NCBI GenBank assembly: GCA_947453145.1
Contig: CANGFA010000008.1
Coordinates: forward strand, 1-64,000
Direction of reading: 5' to 3'
Length of the DNA: 64,000 bases
Source of the DNA: Bacteroidota bacterium
GTDB lineage: Bacteria; Bacteroidota; Bacteroidia; Chitinophagales; Chitinophagaceae
Shown: in pieces, positions 24,951 to 34,922 of the stretch
Layout of the letters: each line of letters opens with the position of its first letter
Numbering within the stretch: the first letter of the stretch is position 1
Position numbers and translations under genes: made by a program
The notes under the pieces: generated by a model
Told to the model about the DNA's origin: nothing
The model's input: only the letters and a program-made list of their open reading frames with translations
Database searches by the model: none

Positions 24951-27095
24951 ATGTTATCACAACCCAAATCAGTAAAGTTCGAGGTTAATCCTGGACAAGA
25001 AATATTTATCGAAACAGGTAAACTAGCGCGTCAAGCCGACGGAGCAGTTACTGTTAGACAAGGAAATTGTATTTTGTTAGCAACTGTAGTCGCTAACAAA
25101 GATCCAAGAGATGGTCAAGACTTTTTCCCATTAAGCGTTGACTACCAAGAAAAGTTTGCATCAGCAGGCCGTATCCCAGGTTCCTTCTTTAAAAGAGAAG
25201 CGCGTTTAAATGACTACGAAATTTTAACAAGCCGTTTAATTGACCGTGCGTTAAGACCTTTGTTCCCTGAAGATTATTTATGCGATGTGCAAGTATTAAT
25301 TTCATTGGTATCAAGCGATGAAAATGTAATGCCTGATTCATTAGCATGTTTAGCAGCCTCTGCAGCATTAGCAGTTTCCAATATTCCTATTAAAGAAATT
25401 ATTTCTGAAGTAAGAATTGCAAAGATTGATGGCAAATTTGTAATCAATCCTTCTAAAGCAGAATTGGCTAAATGTCAATTAGAATTTATCATCGCTGCTA
25501 CTGAAAAGAACTTGATGATGGTAGAGGGAGAAGCTAAAGAATGTTCTGAGGAAGAATTAGTGGAGTGTTTAGAAATGGCACACGAGGCCATCAAAAAACA
25601 AATCAAAGCGCAAGCTGAATTAAGAAAGATAGTGGGCATCACAGAGGTGCGTGATTATAAGAAGCCAGAACAAGACGAAGACATTAAGAAAAAAGTATAC
25701 GATTTCGCAACTGCAAAAGTAGACGCTATCGCTAGATTAGGTTCTGCTAAGCATGAGCGTAGCGATGCATTTAGTGCATTGAAAAAAGAAATCATGGAAC
25801 ATTTAGGTACCGAGATCACGGACTTGCAAAAGAAATTAGCAGGTAAGTATTACGAGGACTTGAAATGGGAAGTGGTGCGTAACATGATTGTGGATAGTCG
25901 TATTCGTTTAGACGGTCGTCAGTTGGATCAAGTACGTCCGTTGGCTATGGAAACATCTCCATTACCAACGCCACATGGATCATCTTTATTTACAAGAGGT
26001 GAAACACAATCATTAACAACAGTTACATTAGGAACTAAGTTGGATGAGTTAATGCAAGAGACTGCTCAAAGCGCTGAATATCAAAAATTCTTCTTACACT
26101 ATAATTTCCCTCCATTCTCAACAGGTGAAGTGAAAATGATGCGAGGTGTAGGTCGTCGTGAAGTAGGTCATGGTAACTTGGCTCAACGTTCTTTAAAACA
26201 AATGCTACCAGATAGCACTGTGTTCCCTTACACTTTGCGTGTGGTTTCTGATATCTTAGAATCAAATGGTTCGTCTTCAATGGCCACTGTTTGTGCCGGT
26301 TCATTAGCTTTAATGGATGCAGGTGTTCCAGTACCTAAGCACGTGAGTGGTGTGGCAATGGGATTGATCTCAAGAGAAGATGGTAAGTATGCAATCTTAA
26401 CCGACATCTTGGGCGATGAGGATCATTTAGGTGATATGGACTTTAAAGTAACAGGTACTAAAGACGGTATCTGTGGTGTTCAAATGGATATTAAAGTAGA
26501 CGGTTTAAGCATGGACATTATGCGTGAAGCATTGTCTCAAGCTAAAAAAGGTCGCTTACACATATTAGATGCAATGTATGAGTGTATGCCAGCTGCAAGA
26601 GCAGATGTGAAGCCTCATGCGCCAAGAATGGTTAAGTTAATCATTGATAAAGAATTTATTGGTGCGGTAATCGGGCCAGGTGGAAAGATTATTCAAGAAA
26701 TGCAAAGAACTACAGGTGCTACTATCAATATTGAAGAAGTTGACAATCATGGTGAAGTTAGTATCTTCTCTGCGAATAAGGATAGCTTAGACGCTGCGGT
26801 TAGATGGATCAATGGTATTGTAGCGGTTCCAGAAATTGGAGACGTTTATGATGGTGTGGTGAAAGGTATTAAAGAGTTTGGTGCATTCGTTGAATTCATG
26901 CCAGGCAAACAAGGTTTATTGCACATTAGTGAAATAAGCTGGAAGCGTTTGGAAACCATGGATGGTATCTTCAAAGAAGGAGATGAGGTGAAAGTGAAAT
27001 TGGTAGGTTTGGATCCTAAAACAGGCAAATTCAAATTAAGCCACAAAGCTTTATTACCAAAGCCAGAGCAAGCGCCTCGCGAAGACCGCCCTTAG
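24951..27095 (+). CDS. pnp: Polynucleotide phosphorylase
   Basis: Phosphorolytic 3'-5' exoribonuclease and degradosome partner, a cytoplasmic trimer. Two RNase PH-like domains (about residues 10-230 and 315-545) flank a helical linker; then a KH domain with IGPGGKIIQEMQ near residue 570 and an S1 domain (GDVYDGVVKGIKEFGAFVEF...GLLHISEISW) at about 625-695. The second-core catalytic region MDFKVTGTKDG is intact. 714 residues is the usual length. A 14-bp terminator hairpin follows. Confidence 0.97.
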   Translation: MLSQPKSVKFEVNPGQEIFIETGKLARQADGAVTVRQGNCILLATVVANKDPRDGQDFFPLSVDYQEKFASAGRIPGSFFKREARLNDYEILTSRLIDRALRPLFPEDYLCDVQVLISLVSSDENVMPDSLACLAASAALAVSNIPIKEIISEVRIAKIDGKFVINPSKAELAKCQLEFIIAATEKNLMMVEGEAKECSEEELVECLEMAHEAIKKQIKAQAELRKIVGITEVRDYKKPEQDEDIKKKVYDFATAKVDAIARLGSAKHERSDAFSALKKEIMEHLGTEITDLQKKLAGKYYEDLKWEVVRNMIVDSRIRLDGRQLDQVRPLAMETSPLPTPHGSSLFTRGETQSLTTVTLGTKLDELMQETAQSAEYQKFFLHYNFPPFSTGEVKMMRGVGRREVGHGNLAQRSLKQMLPDSTVFPYTLRVVSDILESNGSSSMATVCAGSLALMDAGVPVPKHVSGVAMGLISREDGKYAILTDILGDEDHLGDMDFKVTGTKDGICGVQMDIKVDGLSMDIMREALSQAKKGRLHILDAMYECMPAARADVKPHAPRMVKLIIDKEFIGAVIGPGGKIIQEMQRTTGATINIEEVDNHGEVSIFSANKDSLDAAVRWINGIVAVPEIGDVYDGVVKGIKEFGAFVEFMPGKQGLLHISEISWKRLETMDGIFKEGDEVKVKLVGLDPKTGKFKLSHKALLPKPEQAPREDRP

Positions 27096-27164
27096 TCTTA
27101 ATATTGTGCTATTTGGATAAATTTTTTGCACACCTTTTATATATTGAAAGGTTTGAAATAGTCA

Positions 27165-27205
27165 AAATGCCTCAGTGTTCTATTAAAACATTGGGGCATT
27201 TTTGT
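27165..27205 (+). terminator. pnp terminator
   Basis: Arms 27165-27178 and 27188-27201 pair over 14 positions, two of them G-U (core AAATGCC/GGCATTT), followed by TTTGTTT. Confidence 0.8.
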
Positions 27206-27415
27206 TTAATAAATAAATAGGTATTAGGCTAAAAAGTGAACATTTATCTTTACGAAATTTGAATTTTCTTAAAAAACCGTTAATAAAACTTAACAATTTT
27301 ATAACAAAAGCATAAAATGTTTTATATTCGTACCCGATAGCTTGTGAGAGATGTATTTATACAATTTTTGCAAGCTTATTTATTTGGGACAATATTTTAA
27401 AACAAAACATAAAAC
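27206..27415 (+). promoter_or_regulatory. Upstream and leader region of the first SusC gene
   Basis: Very AT-rich. Near-consensus -7 boxes are TATATTCG (27323-27330) and TATCTTTA (27245-27252), each one base off TAnnTTTG. Just past the first lies a nested inverted repeat: AGCTTG (27339-27344) with CAAGCT (27371-27376), and inside it TGTAT/ATACA (27352-27363). A transcript from about 27337 would start with this structure and have a leader near 80 bases. No RNA family recognised. Confidence 0.35.
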
Positions 27416-30400
27416 ATGAGTAAAAAAATCCTCGTGAGTGTTTGCGCATTCTTAATGACTATTATGGTCGGATATGCACAAACAGTTACAGTAACCGGAA
27501 AGGTTATCGACGAAAAAAATGCCCCTGTTGTCGGAGCTAGTGTACTTGATAAAGGCACTAAGAAAGGTACCAGTGCAGGCAATGATGGTAGTTTTACCAT
27601 CTCAGTTAAGAAAGGTGCCACTTTAGTTATTTCGGCTTTAGGCTTTGAAGGAACTGAAGTAGCTGCTTCGGGTTCAAACTTAACTATCAAATTAACATCT
27701 GATGTAAAAGCATTAGCAGACGTAGTTGTTACTGGTGTGGGTGCCGCAACTTCTAAAAAGAAGTTAGGGGTTGCCGTTGAATCAGTAACACTTTCTAATC
27801 AAGTTAAAGTTGCTACAGGTGATGTTGGTCAACAATTAGTAGGTCAGGTTGCAGGTGCGCAAATTCAAAGTACCAATGGTACGCCAGGCCGTCCACTTCA
27901 AATTTTATTGCGTGGTATTAACACGGTTCAAGGTGGTACTTCTCCAATGATTTTGATTGATGGTATTGAAGCACGTGCAACAAGTTTAAACTCTATTGAC
28001 GTTAACATCATTGAAAGAGTAGAGGTGGTACAAGGTGCTGCTGCTGCTTCTTTATATGGTGCGCAAGGTGCGAATGGAGTTATTCAATTGTTCACTAAAA
28101 AAGGTAAGCAAGGTAAAATGAACATTGAGTTTAGTAGTTCAACCACTGCTAATGAGTTATTAAATATTGGTGGTTTAGCGAAAGCGCAATACCATGCATT
28201 TGTAACGGATGCTTCTAACAACGTGTTAACTGGTTCAGGAGCAATTATGGCTTTAGATCCAAAAACATTGGTGTTTAATGGTGACGTACAATACAACTCT
28301 TTAGGTGTTTTAGGTTTAGCAGGTGCTGCTTATACAAGTATCCAAAACAAAGCATACAATGCGAACTTAAAATATTACGATCACTATAAGCAATTATTAG
28401 GACCAGGTTATGCAAATAACGCATCATTGACTATCTCTGGTGCAGGTGCAAAATCGGATTATTTATTTTCTGGATCTACAAACATGCAAAATTCAAACTT
28501 TGTTAATAACGGAGACTATCAACGTTCTAACTTAACAAGTAAAATTGGTTTAGAATTAGCAAAAGGATTAAAGTTCACAACAACAACTCAATTAGTTTAC
28601 ACTAAGAATACATTGAATGACCAAACTGGTCGTAGTGTATTTTTTGCTTTAAACAATGCGCGTCCTTTTGTTGACTTTACTCAAAAAGATTTAGATGGTA
28701 ACTATGCAACTTACTTTGGTGCTGCTGCAGGTGTAAACCACACTAACCCTTTTTATACCAATCAATACTCTAGGACTTTGATTGAGAAAATTGATGTAAT
28801 CCAAAACTTTAACTTAAACTATAAGTTACCTAAGTTCTTAGAATTGGATGCTAAATATGCAATCAACTATTCTAATACAAATACCAACTATTACTACGAC
28901 GATCAGTCTGGTAATGCCAATGCAGTATTACAAGCAAGATTCACTAGTAACTACAACCCAAATAGCTCTGCAAACGGAACTACAACAGGGGAGATTGACA
29001 ACTATGTAGATCGTACTGTATTCCAAAACTTTATTGGAACAGCAACATTCAGAACAGATTTCAAAAACGATTTCAATATTAATATTCCATTAAAGACGTC
29101 TACTACTGCTGCATTTGACTACCGTAATAGTTTTTATAAATCTTATGGTTCTTATGCATATGATGGACCAGGCTATGCACCTTGGAACTCTTCTCAAGCT
29201 GCTAACTTTAAAGTGTTTACAGACTATGTACAACCATTCATTACATATGGTGTGCTTGCAAACCAACGTTTTGATTATTCTGATTTCGCAGGATTCTCAG
29301 TGGGTGTGAGAAGTGACTATTCTTCTGCATTCGGTTCTGGTGCGACTGCACAAACTTTCCCAAGAGGAGATGCATTCTTAGCCTTACATAAATTAAAGCC
29401 TTTTGAATATCTTAAGTTAGATAAATTCATAAATGAGTTTAAATTAAGAGCTGGTTATGGTGAGGCAGGTATTCAGCCAGGTGCGTTCCAACGTTTCCCT
29501 GTATTGAGTGCTGTTAACTTAGGTGCTAACAGTGATTTCGTTTCTCCAATTACTACACCTAATAAAAACTTATCAGTTGAATTGTCAAAAGAAACTGAGT
29601 ATGGTACAGACTTAGGATTTAATTTATTAAATGGTAAGTGGTTAAAGACAGCAAACGTTTCTGTTACTTTATGGAACAGAGAAACTGTAAATGCTATTTA
29701 TAGTGTGGACGCTGCACCTTCTACAGGTGTGGGTGGAACATTAGACAATGCATTTGGTTTAAAATCTAATGGTGTGCAAGCATCTTTAAACTTGAATGTA
29801 TTTTCAGGTAAAGATTTAACTTGGGATTTCATCACGAACTATTCTCAACAAACATCAGAAATTTCTTACGTAAAAGGACCTCCAGTAGTTATTACTTCAG
29901 GTGCAGGTAGCGTAGGTATTACTTTGAAGCAAGGATATAAGATTGGCCAATTCTTTGGTTATAGAATGATGAAGTCTTTGGATGAAATTAACCCTCAAAC
30001 AGGTACTGCTTTCATTTCTGAAGCGAATCGTAGCTTATATGAAGTGGTGCATACTAAAGTGGGTGGTGACTGGGTAGTGAACAAAGCAACTAAACAAGCG
30101 GTTGCATTACCAGGTCAGTACAGTTTAGGTGATCCAAATCCTAAATTCAACATGAGTTTTATTAATAACTTAAACTATAAGAACATTGTAACTTTAAGTA
30201 TGCAGTGGGATTGGGTTGCAGGTGCGCACTTGTATAACCAAACTAAGCAATGGATGTATCGTGATGGTATCCATCATGATTACGATAATCCAGTTACTAT
30301 TGACGGCCAAACATTTGCTTACACTGCGTTTTATCGTAGTATGTATGCTGGTGGTGCTGCAAATGGTACAAAAAACTACTTCTACGAAGATGCAAGTTTC

Positions 30401-30634
30401 ACTCGTTTAAGAAATTTATCAGTTGGAGTTGACTTAGCTAAAATTGTAAAAATGAAAGCGTTCTCTCGTTTACAATTAGTATTGTCAGGTCGTAACTTGG
30501 TAACCTTTACTCCATATTCTGGTATGGATCCTGAGGTGAACTATTCTACTAACTCTGCATTTGATCGCGGTTTAGATCACAACACCATTCCTAACACTAA
30601 ACAATATACTATTGGTTTGAATGTTGGATTTTAA
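27416..30634 (+). CDS. SusC/RagA-family TonB-dependent outer-membrane receptor
   Basis: A 1072-residue outer-membrane transporter. Signal peptide ending GYAQ, a CarboxypepD_reg-like domain (about residues 22-105, VTVTGKVIDEKNAPVVGASV), then ADVVVTGVGAAT as the junction to the plug (about 110-235, with ILLRGINTVQGG and GAAAASLYGAQGANGVIQL), and a 22-strand barrel ending in the aromatic-terminal GLNVGF. It forms a pair with the SusD lipoprotein 26 bp downstream. No hydrolases or regulator adjoin it, so the ligand is unknown; such orphan pairs may serve peptides or small glycans. Confidence 0.93.
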   Translation: MSKKILVSVCAFLMTIMVGYAQTVTVTGKVIDEKNAPVVGASVLDKGTKKGTSAGNDGSFTISVKKGATLVISALGFEGTEVAASGSNLTIKLTSDVKALADVVVTGVGAATSKKKLGVAVESVTLSNQVKVATGDVGQQLVGQVAGAQIQSTNGTPGRPLQILLRGINTVQGGTSPMILIDGIEARATSLNSIDVNIIERVEVVQGAAAASLYGAQGANGVIQLFTKKGKQGKMNIEFSSSTTANELLNIGGLAKAQYHAFVTDASNNVLTGSGAIMALDPKTLVFNGDVQYNSLGVLGLAGAAYTSIQNKAYNANLKYYDHYKQLLGPGYANNASLTISGAGAKSDYLFSGSTNMQNSNFVNNGDYQRSNLTSKIGLELAKGLKFTTTTQLVYTKNTLNDQTGRSVFFALNNARPFVDFTQKDLDGNYATYFGAAAGVNHTNPFYTNQYSRTLIEKIDVIQNFNLNYKLPKFLELDAKYAINYSNTNTNYYYDDQSGNANAVLQARFTSNYNPNSSANGTTTGEIDNYVDRTVFQNFIGTATFRTDFKNDFNINIPLKTSTTAAFDYRNSFYKSYGSYAYDGPGYAPWNSSQAANFKVFTDYVQPFITYGVLANQRFDYSDFAGFSVGVRSDYSSAFGSGATAQTFPRGDAFLALHKLKPFEYLKLDKFINEFKLRAGYGEAGIQPGAFQRFPVLSAVNLGANSDFVSPITTPNKNLSVELSKETEYGTDLGFNLLNGKWLKTANVSVTLWNRETVNAIYSVDAAPSTGVGGTLDNAFGLKSNGVQASLNLNVFSGKDLTWDFITNYSQQTSEISYVKGPPVVITSGAGSVGITLKQGYKIGQFFGYRMMKSLDEINPQTGTAFISEANRSLYEVVHTKVGGDWVVNKATKQAVALPGQYSLGDPNPKFNMSFINNLNYKNIVTLSMQWDWVAGAHLYNQTKQWMYRDGIHHDYDNPVTIDGQTFAYTAFYRSMYAGGAANGTKNYFYEDASFTRLRNLSVGVDLAKIVKMKAFSRLQLVLSGRNLVTFTPYSGMDPEVNYSTNSAFDRGLDHNTIPNTKQYTIGLNVGF

Positions 30635-30660
30635 ACCTTAACAAATAAAAATTATCAGAT

Positions 30661-32304
30661 ATGAAGTATAATAAATTTTTAGTTGGAATATTAGGATTAA
30701 CCTTGAGCCTTACCGCTTGTAAGAAAGATCTTGATATCTCAAATACTAACTTACCTACACCGGAGAGTGCTCAAAATGAGCCTGGTGTTCTTTCCTTTGC
30801 ACAAGGAGCAATTTATCGTAATGGATTTTACGATTTAAAATACTCTGATGGAGTATATGGCCGTTATTGGGCAGGTACCATTGGATTCCAAGAATTAATG
30901 GGTGACGTAATTGGTGCAGAAGCTGCGAATGCTTATATGAACCAAATTGGTTGTCCTAATCAAGTTACATTAGACGATGGTACAGTTGTTTTAAACCCAG
31001 CAAGTATTAAAACACAATATGCATTATGTAGATATGTAAACCAAAACGCACAAGGTGTTAGTAATACAACTAATTACCAATGGTCTTACATGTACAACAT
31101 GATTACAGCAGCCAATGGTGTTTTAGATTTATGTAAAAAAGTAACTTTCTCAGGTACTGCTGCAGATACTAAAAAAGCAACAGTAAAAGCTTGGGCTTAC
31201 TGGTGGAAAGGATATGCATATGCTCAAATTGGTTCTATGTATTATGCTGGTATCATTCAAAATAATACGCCTTCTCAAGCTGCTACCAATGGAAACTATG
31301 TAACAAAAGAAGCCATCATCACAGAGTCTAACAACAACTATGATAGTTGTGTGAATGCTTTAGGAGCTGCTTCAAGTACTGCCGATTACACAGCTACAAT
31401 TACTAAGTTAGTTCCTACTTTCTTACAAAAAGGAAAGGGTGGTGCTTTAACTATAGATATGTGGAAACGTAATGTAAATACAATGAAGGCGCGTAACATT
31501 TTAGTAAATACACCAGTAGCTGCTATGACTGCTACTCAATGGAATACTATTTTAACATTGACAAATGCTGGTGTAACTTCTACCGACTTAATATTCACTG
31601 CACGTACCGATGCAAGTGGTTCATTTATTGAAAGTACTGTTGCGGACAAAACTTCACAATCTACTGCTACAGGTTCTACTAACACTTATAAATTAAGTGA
31701 GCGTTGGGTACAAGAATTTAGAACAGGAGATAAGCGCAAAGATAATAACGTATTAACATTAGCCTCTGTTGGATTATTTAACACAGACCGTGGAAATTCT
31801 TTTAACACGCGTTATACACTAAAGAATGGCGGTAATGCTTTAGCGGGTGTTATTACTTATTCAAACACTACTTCTGGTGCGAATGAAATCACCATTGCTG
31901 CCACTTATGAAGAAAATGAATTAATGAAAGCAGAAGCTTTAATCAAAACAGGTGCTATAGACAATGGTGTAAAATCTATTGACGCAGTAAGAACTTACCA
32001 AGGTGCTGGTTTAGCCGCCATTGGAACTGGTTTAACTGCTGCTGCAGCATATGAAGAATTAAGAGCTGAGCGTAGAATTGCTTTAGCTTTTAAAGGTTTG
32101 TCTTTCTATGATGCACGTCGTTGGGATATCATTGCTCCAGATAAATCTCGTACCAACTGTGTAGTAGTTTCTTCTTCTGCTAAAGTAAATACAAAAGCGA
32201 CTATCGTTTATGGTTACTTAGATTATTGGGATGTTCCAGATAATGAGTTGGCATACAATCCAGCTGCATCTGGATCTGCTCCAACTAAGAATCCTAAGCA
32301 ATAA
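30661..32304 (+). CDS. SusD/RagB-family outer-membrane lipoprotein
   Basis: A 547-residue surface lipoprotein that closes over its SusC partner to capture ligand. Signal peptide with lipobox LTAC, then KKDLD, which resembles the basic-acidic export signal of surface lipoproteins in Bacteroidota (inference). The C-terminal AAAYEELRAERRIALAFKGL and DARRWDII are SusD hallmarks. It is 26 bp after the SusC gene and ends at a strong terminator. Confidence 0.92.
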   Translation: MKYNKFLVGILGLTLSLTACKKDLDISNTNLPTPESAQNEPGVLSFAQGAIYRNGFYDLKYSDGVYGRYWAGTIGFQELMGDVIGAEAANAYMNQIGCPNQVTLDDGTVVLNPASIKTQYALCRYVNQNAQGVSNTTNYQWSYMYNMITAANGVLDLCKKVTFSGTAADTKKATVKAWAYWWKGYAYAQIGSMYYAGIIQNNTPSQAATNGNYVTKEAIITESNNNYDSCVNALGAASSTADYTATITKLVPTFLQKGKGGALTIDMWKRNVNTMKARNILVNTPVAAMTATQWNTILTLTNAGVTSTDLIFTARTDASGSFIESTVADKTSQSTATGSTNTYKLSERWVQEFRTGDKRKDNNVLTLASVGLFNTDRGNSFNTRYTLKNGGNALAGVITYSNTTSGANEITIAATYEENELMKAEALIKTGAIDNGVKSIDAVRTYQGAGLAAIGTGLTAAAAYEELRAERRIALAFKGLSFYDARRWDIIAPDKSRTNCVVVSSSAKVNTKATIVYGYLDYWDVPDNELAYNPAASGSAPTKNPKQ

Positions 32305-32336
32305 TATAAATAGCATATGTATTTTACTGGATTTAT

Positions 32337-32367
32337 AAAAACAAGACCCCTCGGGGTCTTGTTTTGT
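32337..32367 (+). terminator. Terminator of the first SusC/SusD pair
   Basis: ACAAGACCC (32341-32349) pairs with GGGTCTTGT (32354-32362) around a 4-base loop, with an A run before and TTTTGTTTT after. Confidence 0.88.
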
Positions 32368-32420
32368 TTTAGGGATGTTTATCTTTAACTAGTGATTATC
32401 TTTAACACAAATAAAGGAGC

Positions 32421-33164
32421 ATGAAAAACAACATAAATAGGACTATTTGGATAAGTTGGAAAAAAACCATTTTAGCATTAACCATTTATTTGATGTCTAT
32501 TCAAATGGGAATGACGCAGGCCAATACGATTGGCACAACGGGTAAGTGGGGGTCCCAAATATTTTTAAGTGATGTAAATGGGCGCGCTTTTGAAAACAAG
32601 TATGCGGATATTACGGGGAGTCCTTATTTTTTTCCAGCATTTAAGTTTTCTTCCATTGAAATGACGGATGGAAGAAAATATATAAATATCAAGGCAAAAA
32701 TAAACTTAGTGGAGCAGGAGGTAGAATTTATTTCAGCTTCTTCACAGGAAGGGTACATAGGAAAAGGGCTGGTTTCTGTAATTAGTTTTAATGATACCGT
32801 TAAGCAAGAAATAAAAAAATTTACTTTCCAAACGGGGTTTCCTGGTATTGACAATCAGACCTCCATTCATTTTTACCAGGTTTTATGCAACGGCAAAGTA
32901 ACTTTTTTAAAGTCTATTAATAAAATGATAGAAGAAAGGAACAATGAGTTATCTGGGGAAAAATCTAAGGATTTTGTGGTTAGAGAAAATTGGTATGTAT
33001 TTCAAAACGGCACTATGAAAAGGGTTAAGAAAGAGCAGTCCTTTTTTGCGTCTGTATTTTCGGATAAAACTAATCCTTTTATAACTTATGTAAAGGAGCA
33101 AAAAGTGAATTTTAAGAATGAGGAACAATTAATTAAAATGATTGATTATTTGAACGGCTTATAA
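32421..33164 (+). CDS. Exported protein of unknown function
   Basis: A 247-residue protein with a signal peptide (basic start MKNNINRTIWISWKKT, core ILALTIYLMSIQM, likely cleavage after MTQA). The mature part begins GTTGKWGSQIFLSDVNGRAF and contains strand-like segments, a lysine-rich stretch and the sequence NLVEQEVEFISAS. I do not recognise the family. Monocistronic, between the SusD terminator and prmA. Confidence 0.6.
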   Translation: MKNNINRTIWISWKKTILALTIYLMSIQMGMTQANTIGTTGKWGSQIFLSDVNGRAFENKYADITGSPYFFPAFKFSSIEMTDGRKYINIKAKINLVEQEVEFISASSQEGYIGKGLVSVISFNDTVKQEIKKFTFQTGFPGIDNQTSIHFYQVLCNGKVTFLKSINKMIEERNNELSGEKSKDFVVRENWYVFQNGTMKRVKKEQSFFASVFSDKTNPFITYVKEQKVNFKNEEQLIKMIDYLNGL

Positions 33165-33200
33165 GCCTAACTAATGACTTCAATTAATGACTTTTAAACA

Positions 33201-34112
33201 ATGACTAAAGAATACATCCAAATAGCCTTTGACTTCGACAACCAGGACCAATTTGAACTATTGGTAGCCCAACTAGCTAATTTGGGCTTTGATGGCTTTA
33301 ATGAGGAGGAGTTGGCTACAGGGATTAATAATGGAGTAGGTATGAGTAGTGTCCTTGGCACAACTGCCGGGTTAGGCGAAGGGGCTGGACATTGCAAGAC
33401 CTTTATTTTAAGTACCGAATATGAAGCCCAAGAATTAGAAAAGGAATTAGAAATAATATTTAAATCATATAATTTAAACTATTATAAATCAGTTATTAAG
33501 GAAGAAAATTGGAATGCTATTTGGGAGTCCAATTTTGAACCAGTAAGAGTGGATGACTTTGTGGGAATAAGGGCTCATTTTCATCCCCACTTTGAGCCAG
33601 CGGTTCAATTTGAGATTAATATCACCCCTAAAATGAGTTTTGGGACTGGGCATCATGGTACCACCTATTCGGTTATGCAAATGATGTCCGAAATGGACTT
33701 TAAGGATAAGACCGTATATGATTTTGGAACAGGAACGGGCATTTTAGCCATTTTAGCTGAGAAACTTGACGCTGCCAGTGTATTGGCCGTTGATAATGAC
33801 GACTGGTGCATAGAAAATGCCATAGAAAATACCCAAAATAATAATGGTAAGTCCATTACTATTGAAAAAGTAGAATCCGCCGATAGGAACGAAAACTTCG
33901 ATATCATTTTAGCCAACGTTAATAGGCATATTATAGAAGCCAATATGCTTGCCCTCACTCATGCCGGTAAAAATGGAGGACAATTAGTACTAAGTGGCTT
34001 ATTAATTGATGATCAGTCAGATATGATAAAATTGGCCGCTCAAAATGGATGGAATTTTATTAGACAAAAGCAAAGAAATGGCTGGATTTGTCTTCTTTTT
34101 GATAGGCCATAG
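33201..34112 (+). CDS. prmA: Ribosomal protein L11 methyltransferase
   Basis: Trimethylates lysines and the N-terminus of ribosomal protein L11 using S-adenosylmethionine. The N-terminal substrate domain (about residues 1-110, FDFDNQDQFELLVAQLANLGFDGF) is followed by the Rossmann-type methyltransferase with TPKMSFGTGHHGTT, VYDFGTGTGILAILAEKL for SAM binding, and ANVNRHII as motif IV. 303 residues, typical. Cytoplasmic. Confidence 0.94.
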   Translation: MTKEYIQIAFDFDNQDQFELLVAQLANLGFDGFNEEELATGINNGVGMSSVLGTTAGLGEGAGHCKTFILSTEYEAQELEKELEIIFKSYNLNYYKSVIKEENWNAIWESNFEPVRVDDFVGIRAHFHPHFEPAVQFEINITPKMSFGTGHHGTTYSVMQMMSEMDFKDKTVYDFGTGTGILAILAEKLDAASVLAVDNDDWCIENAIENTQNNNGKSITIEKVESADRNENFDIILANVNRHIIEANMLALTHAGKNGGQLVLSGLLIDDQSDMIKLAAQNGWNFIRQKQRNGWICLLFDRP

Positions 34113-34158
34113 CCTATTTATTTTCTCTATGTTAACAAATCATTAAACTTTTTGGGCG

Positions 34159-34166
34159 TATATTTG
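34159..34166 (+). promoter_or_regulatory. -7 box of plsY
   Basis: TATATTTG, an exact TAnnTTTG match, 20 bases before the plsY ATG; predicted leader about 14 bases. No clear -33 element. Confidence 0.4.
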
Positions 34167-34186
34167 TATGTCCCAACCAGGAAACT

Positions 34187-34828
34187 ATGAACGAATCAAT
34201 ACTAGTAATATTAGCCTATTTAATTGGATCTATACCTACATCGGTATGGGTTAGTAAGTCTGTTTTTAATATTGATATTAGAAATTATGGTAGCGGAAAC
34301 GCTGGTGCCACCAATACTTTTAGGGTATTGGGTTCAAAATGGGGCAGTTTTGTGATGTTGGTAGATGTTACCAAAGGTGTTATTGCAACTTCTTTGTACA
34401 TCCTTATTCCTTATTACATGTCTCATGAATTGGCTAGAACCAACTTTATGATCATCCTTGGACTAGCAGCTGTAGTTGGGCATATATTCCCAATTTGGGC
34501 GGAGTTTAAAGGAGGGAAAGGGGTTGCTACCATTTTAGGTATGGCCATTGCCATTCAGCCAATTGTTGCTGTTTTATGTTTAGTGGTTTTTGCTTTTACC
34601 TTAATTACAACTCGTTTTGTATCCTTAAGTTCTATGTTAGCTGGTATTGCATTTATGGTATTAATCTTATTCATTTTTAATGAACAAGAACCCATGTATA
34701 GAGCATTTGCTATTATAGTTGCATTAATGGTGATTATTACCCACCAAAAGAACATTGGTCGATTATTAAAAGGCACAGAAAGTAAAGTTCCATTATTTAA
34801 AAATAAGAACAAGTCTCAAGAAGCATAA
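34187..34828 (+). CDS. plsY: Acyl-phosphate:glycerol-3-phosphate acyltransferase
   Basis: An inner-membrane enzyme that makes lysophosphatidic acid from acyl-phosphate and glycerol 3-phosphate. Five membrane segments and the three conserved motifs: GSIPTSVW near residue 13, YGSGNAGATNTFRVLG near 37-52, and FKGGKGVAT near 108. 213 residues is typical. Transcribed on its own. Confidence 0.95.
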   Translation: MNESILVILAYLIGSIPTSVWVSKSVFNIDIRNYGSGNAGATNTFRVLGSKWGSFVMLVDVTKGVIATSLYILIPYYMSHELARTNFMIILGLAAVVGHIFPIWAEFKGGKGVATILGMAIAIQPIVAVLCLVVFAFTLITTRFVSLSSMLAGIAFMVLILFIFNEQEPMYRAFAIIVALMVIITHQKNIGRLLKGTESKVPLFKNKNKSQEA

Positions 34829-34893
34829 TTTGCTGATTTTCAATTATTTGTATCTTTTTATTGATTTATTATTTATACTAACTTAGAATTTAG

Positions 34894-34901
34894 TAACTTT
34901 G
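34894..34901 (+). promoter_or_regulatory. -7 box of the YdeI/OmdA-like gene
   Basis: TAACTTTG, an exact TAnnTTTG match, 21 bases before ATG 34923. It rules out the TTG-started longer frame (34899), whose start would lie in the promoter. Confidence 0.5.
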
Positions 34902-34922
34902 CCCTCCCTTAATATTTTTATT

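Noticed and set aside
34102..34117. Small hairpin ATAGGC/GCCTAT across the prmA stop codon
   Set aside because: Only six base pairs and a poor T run; too weak to call a terminator.
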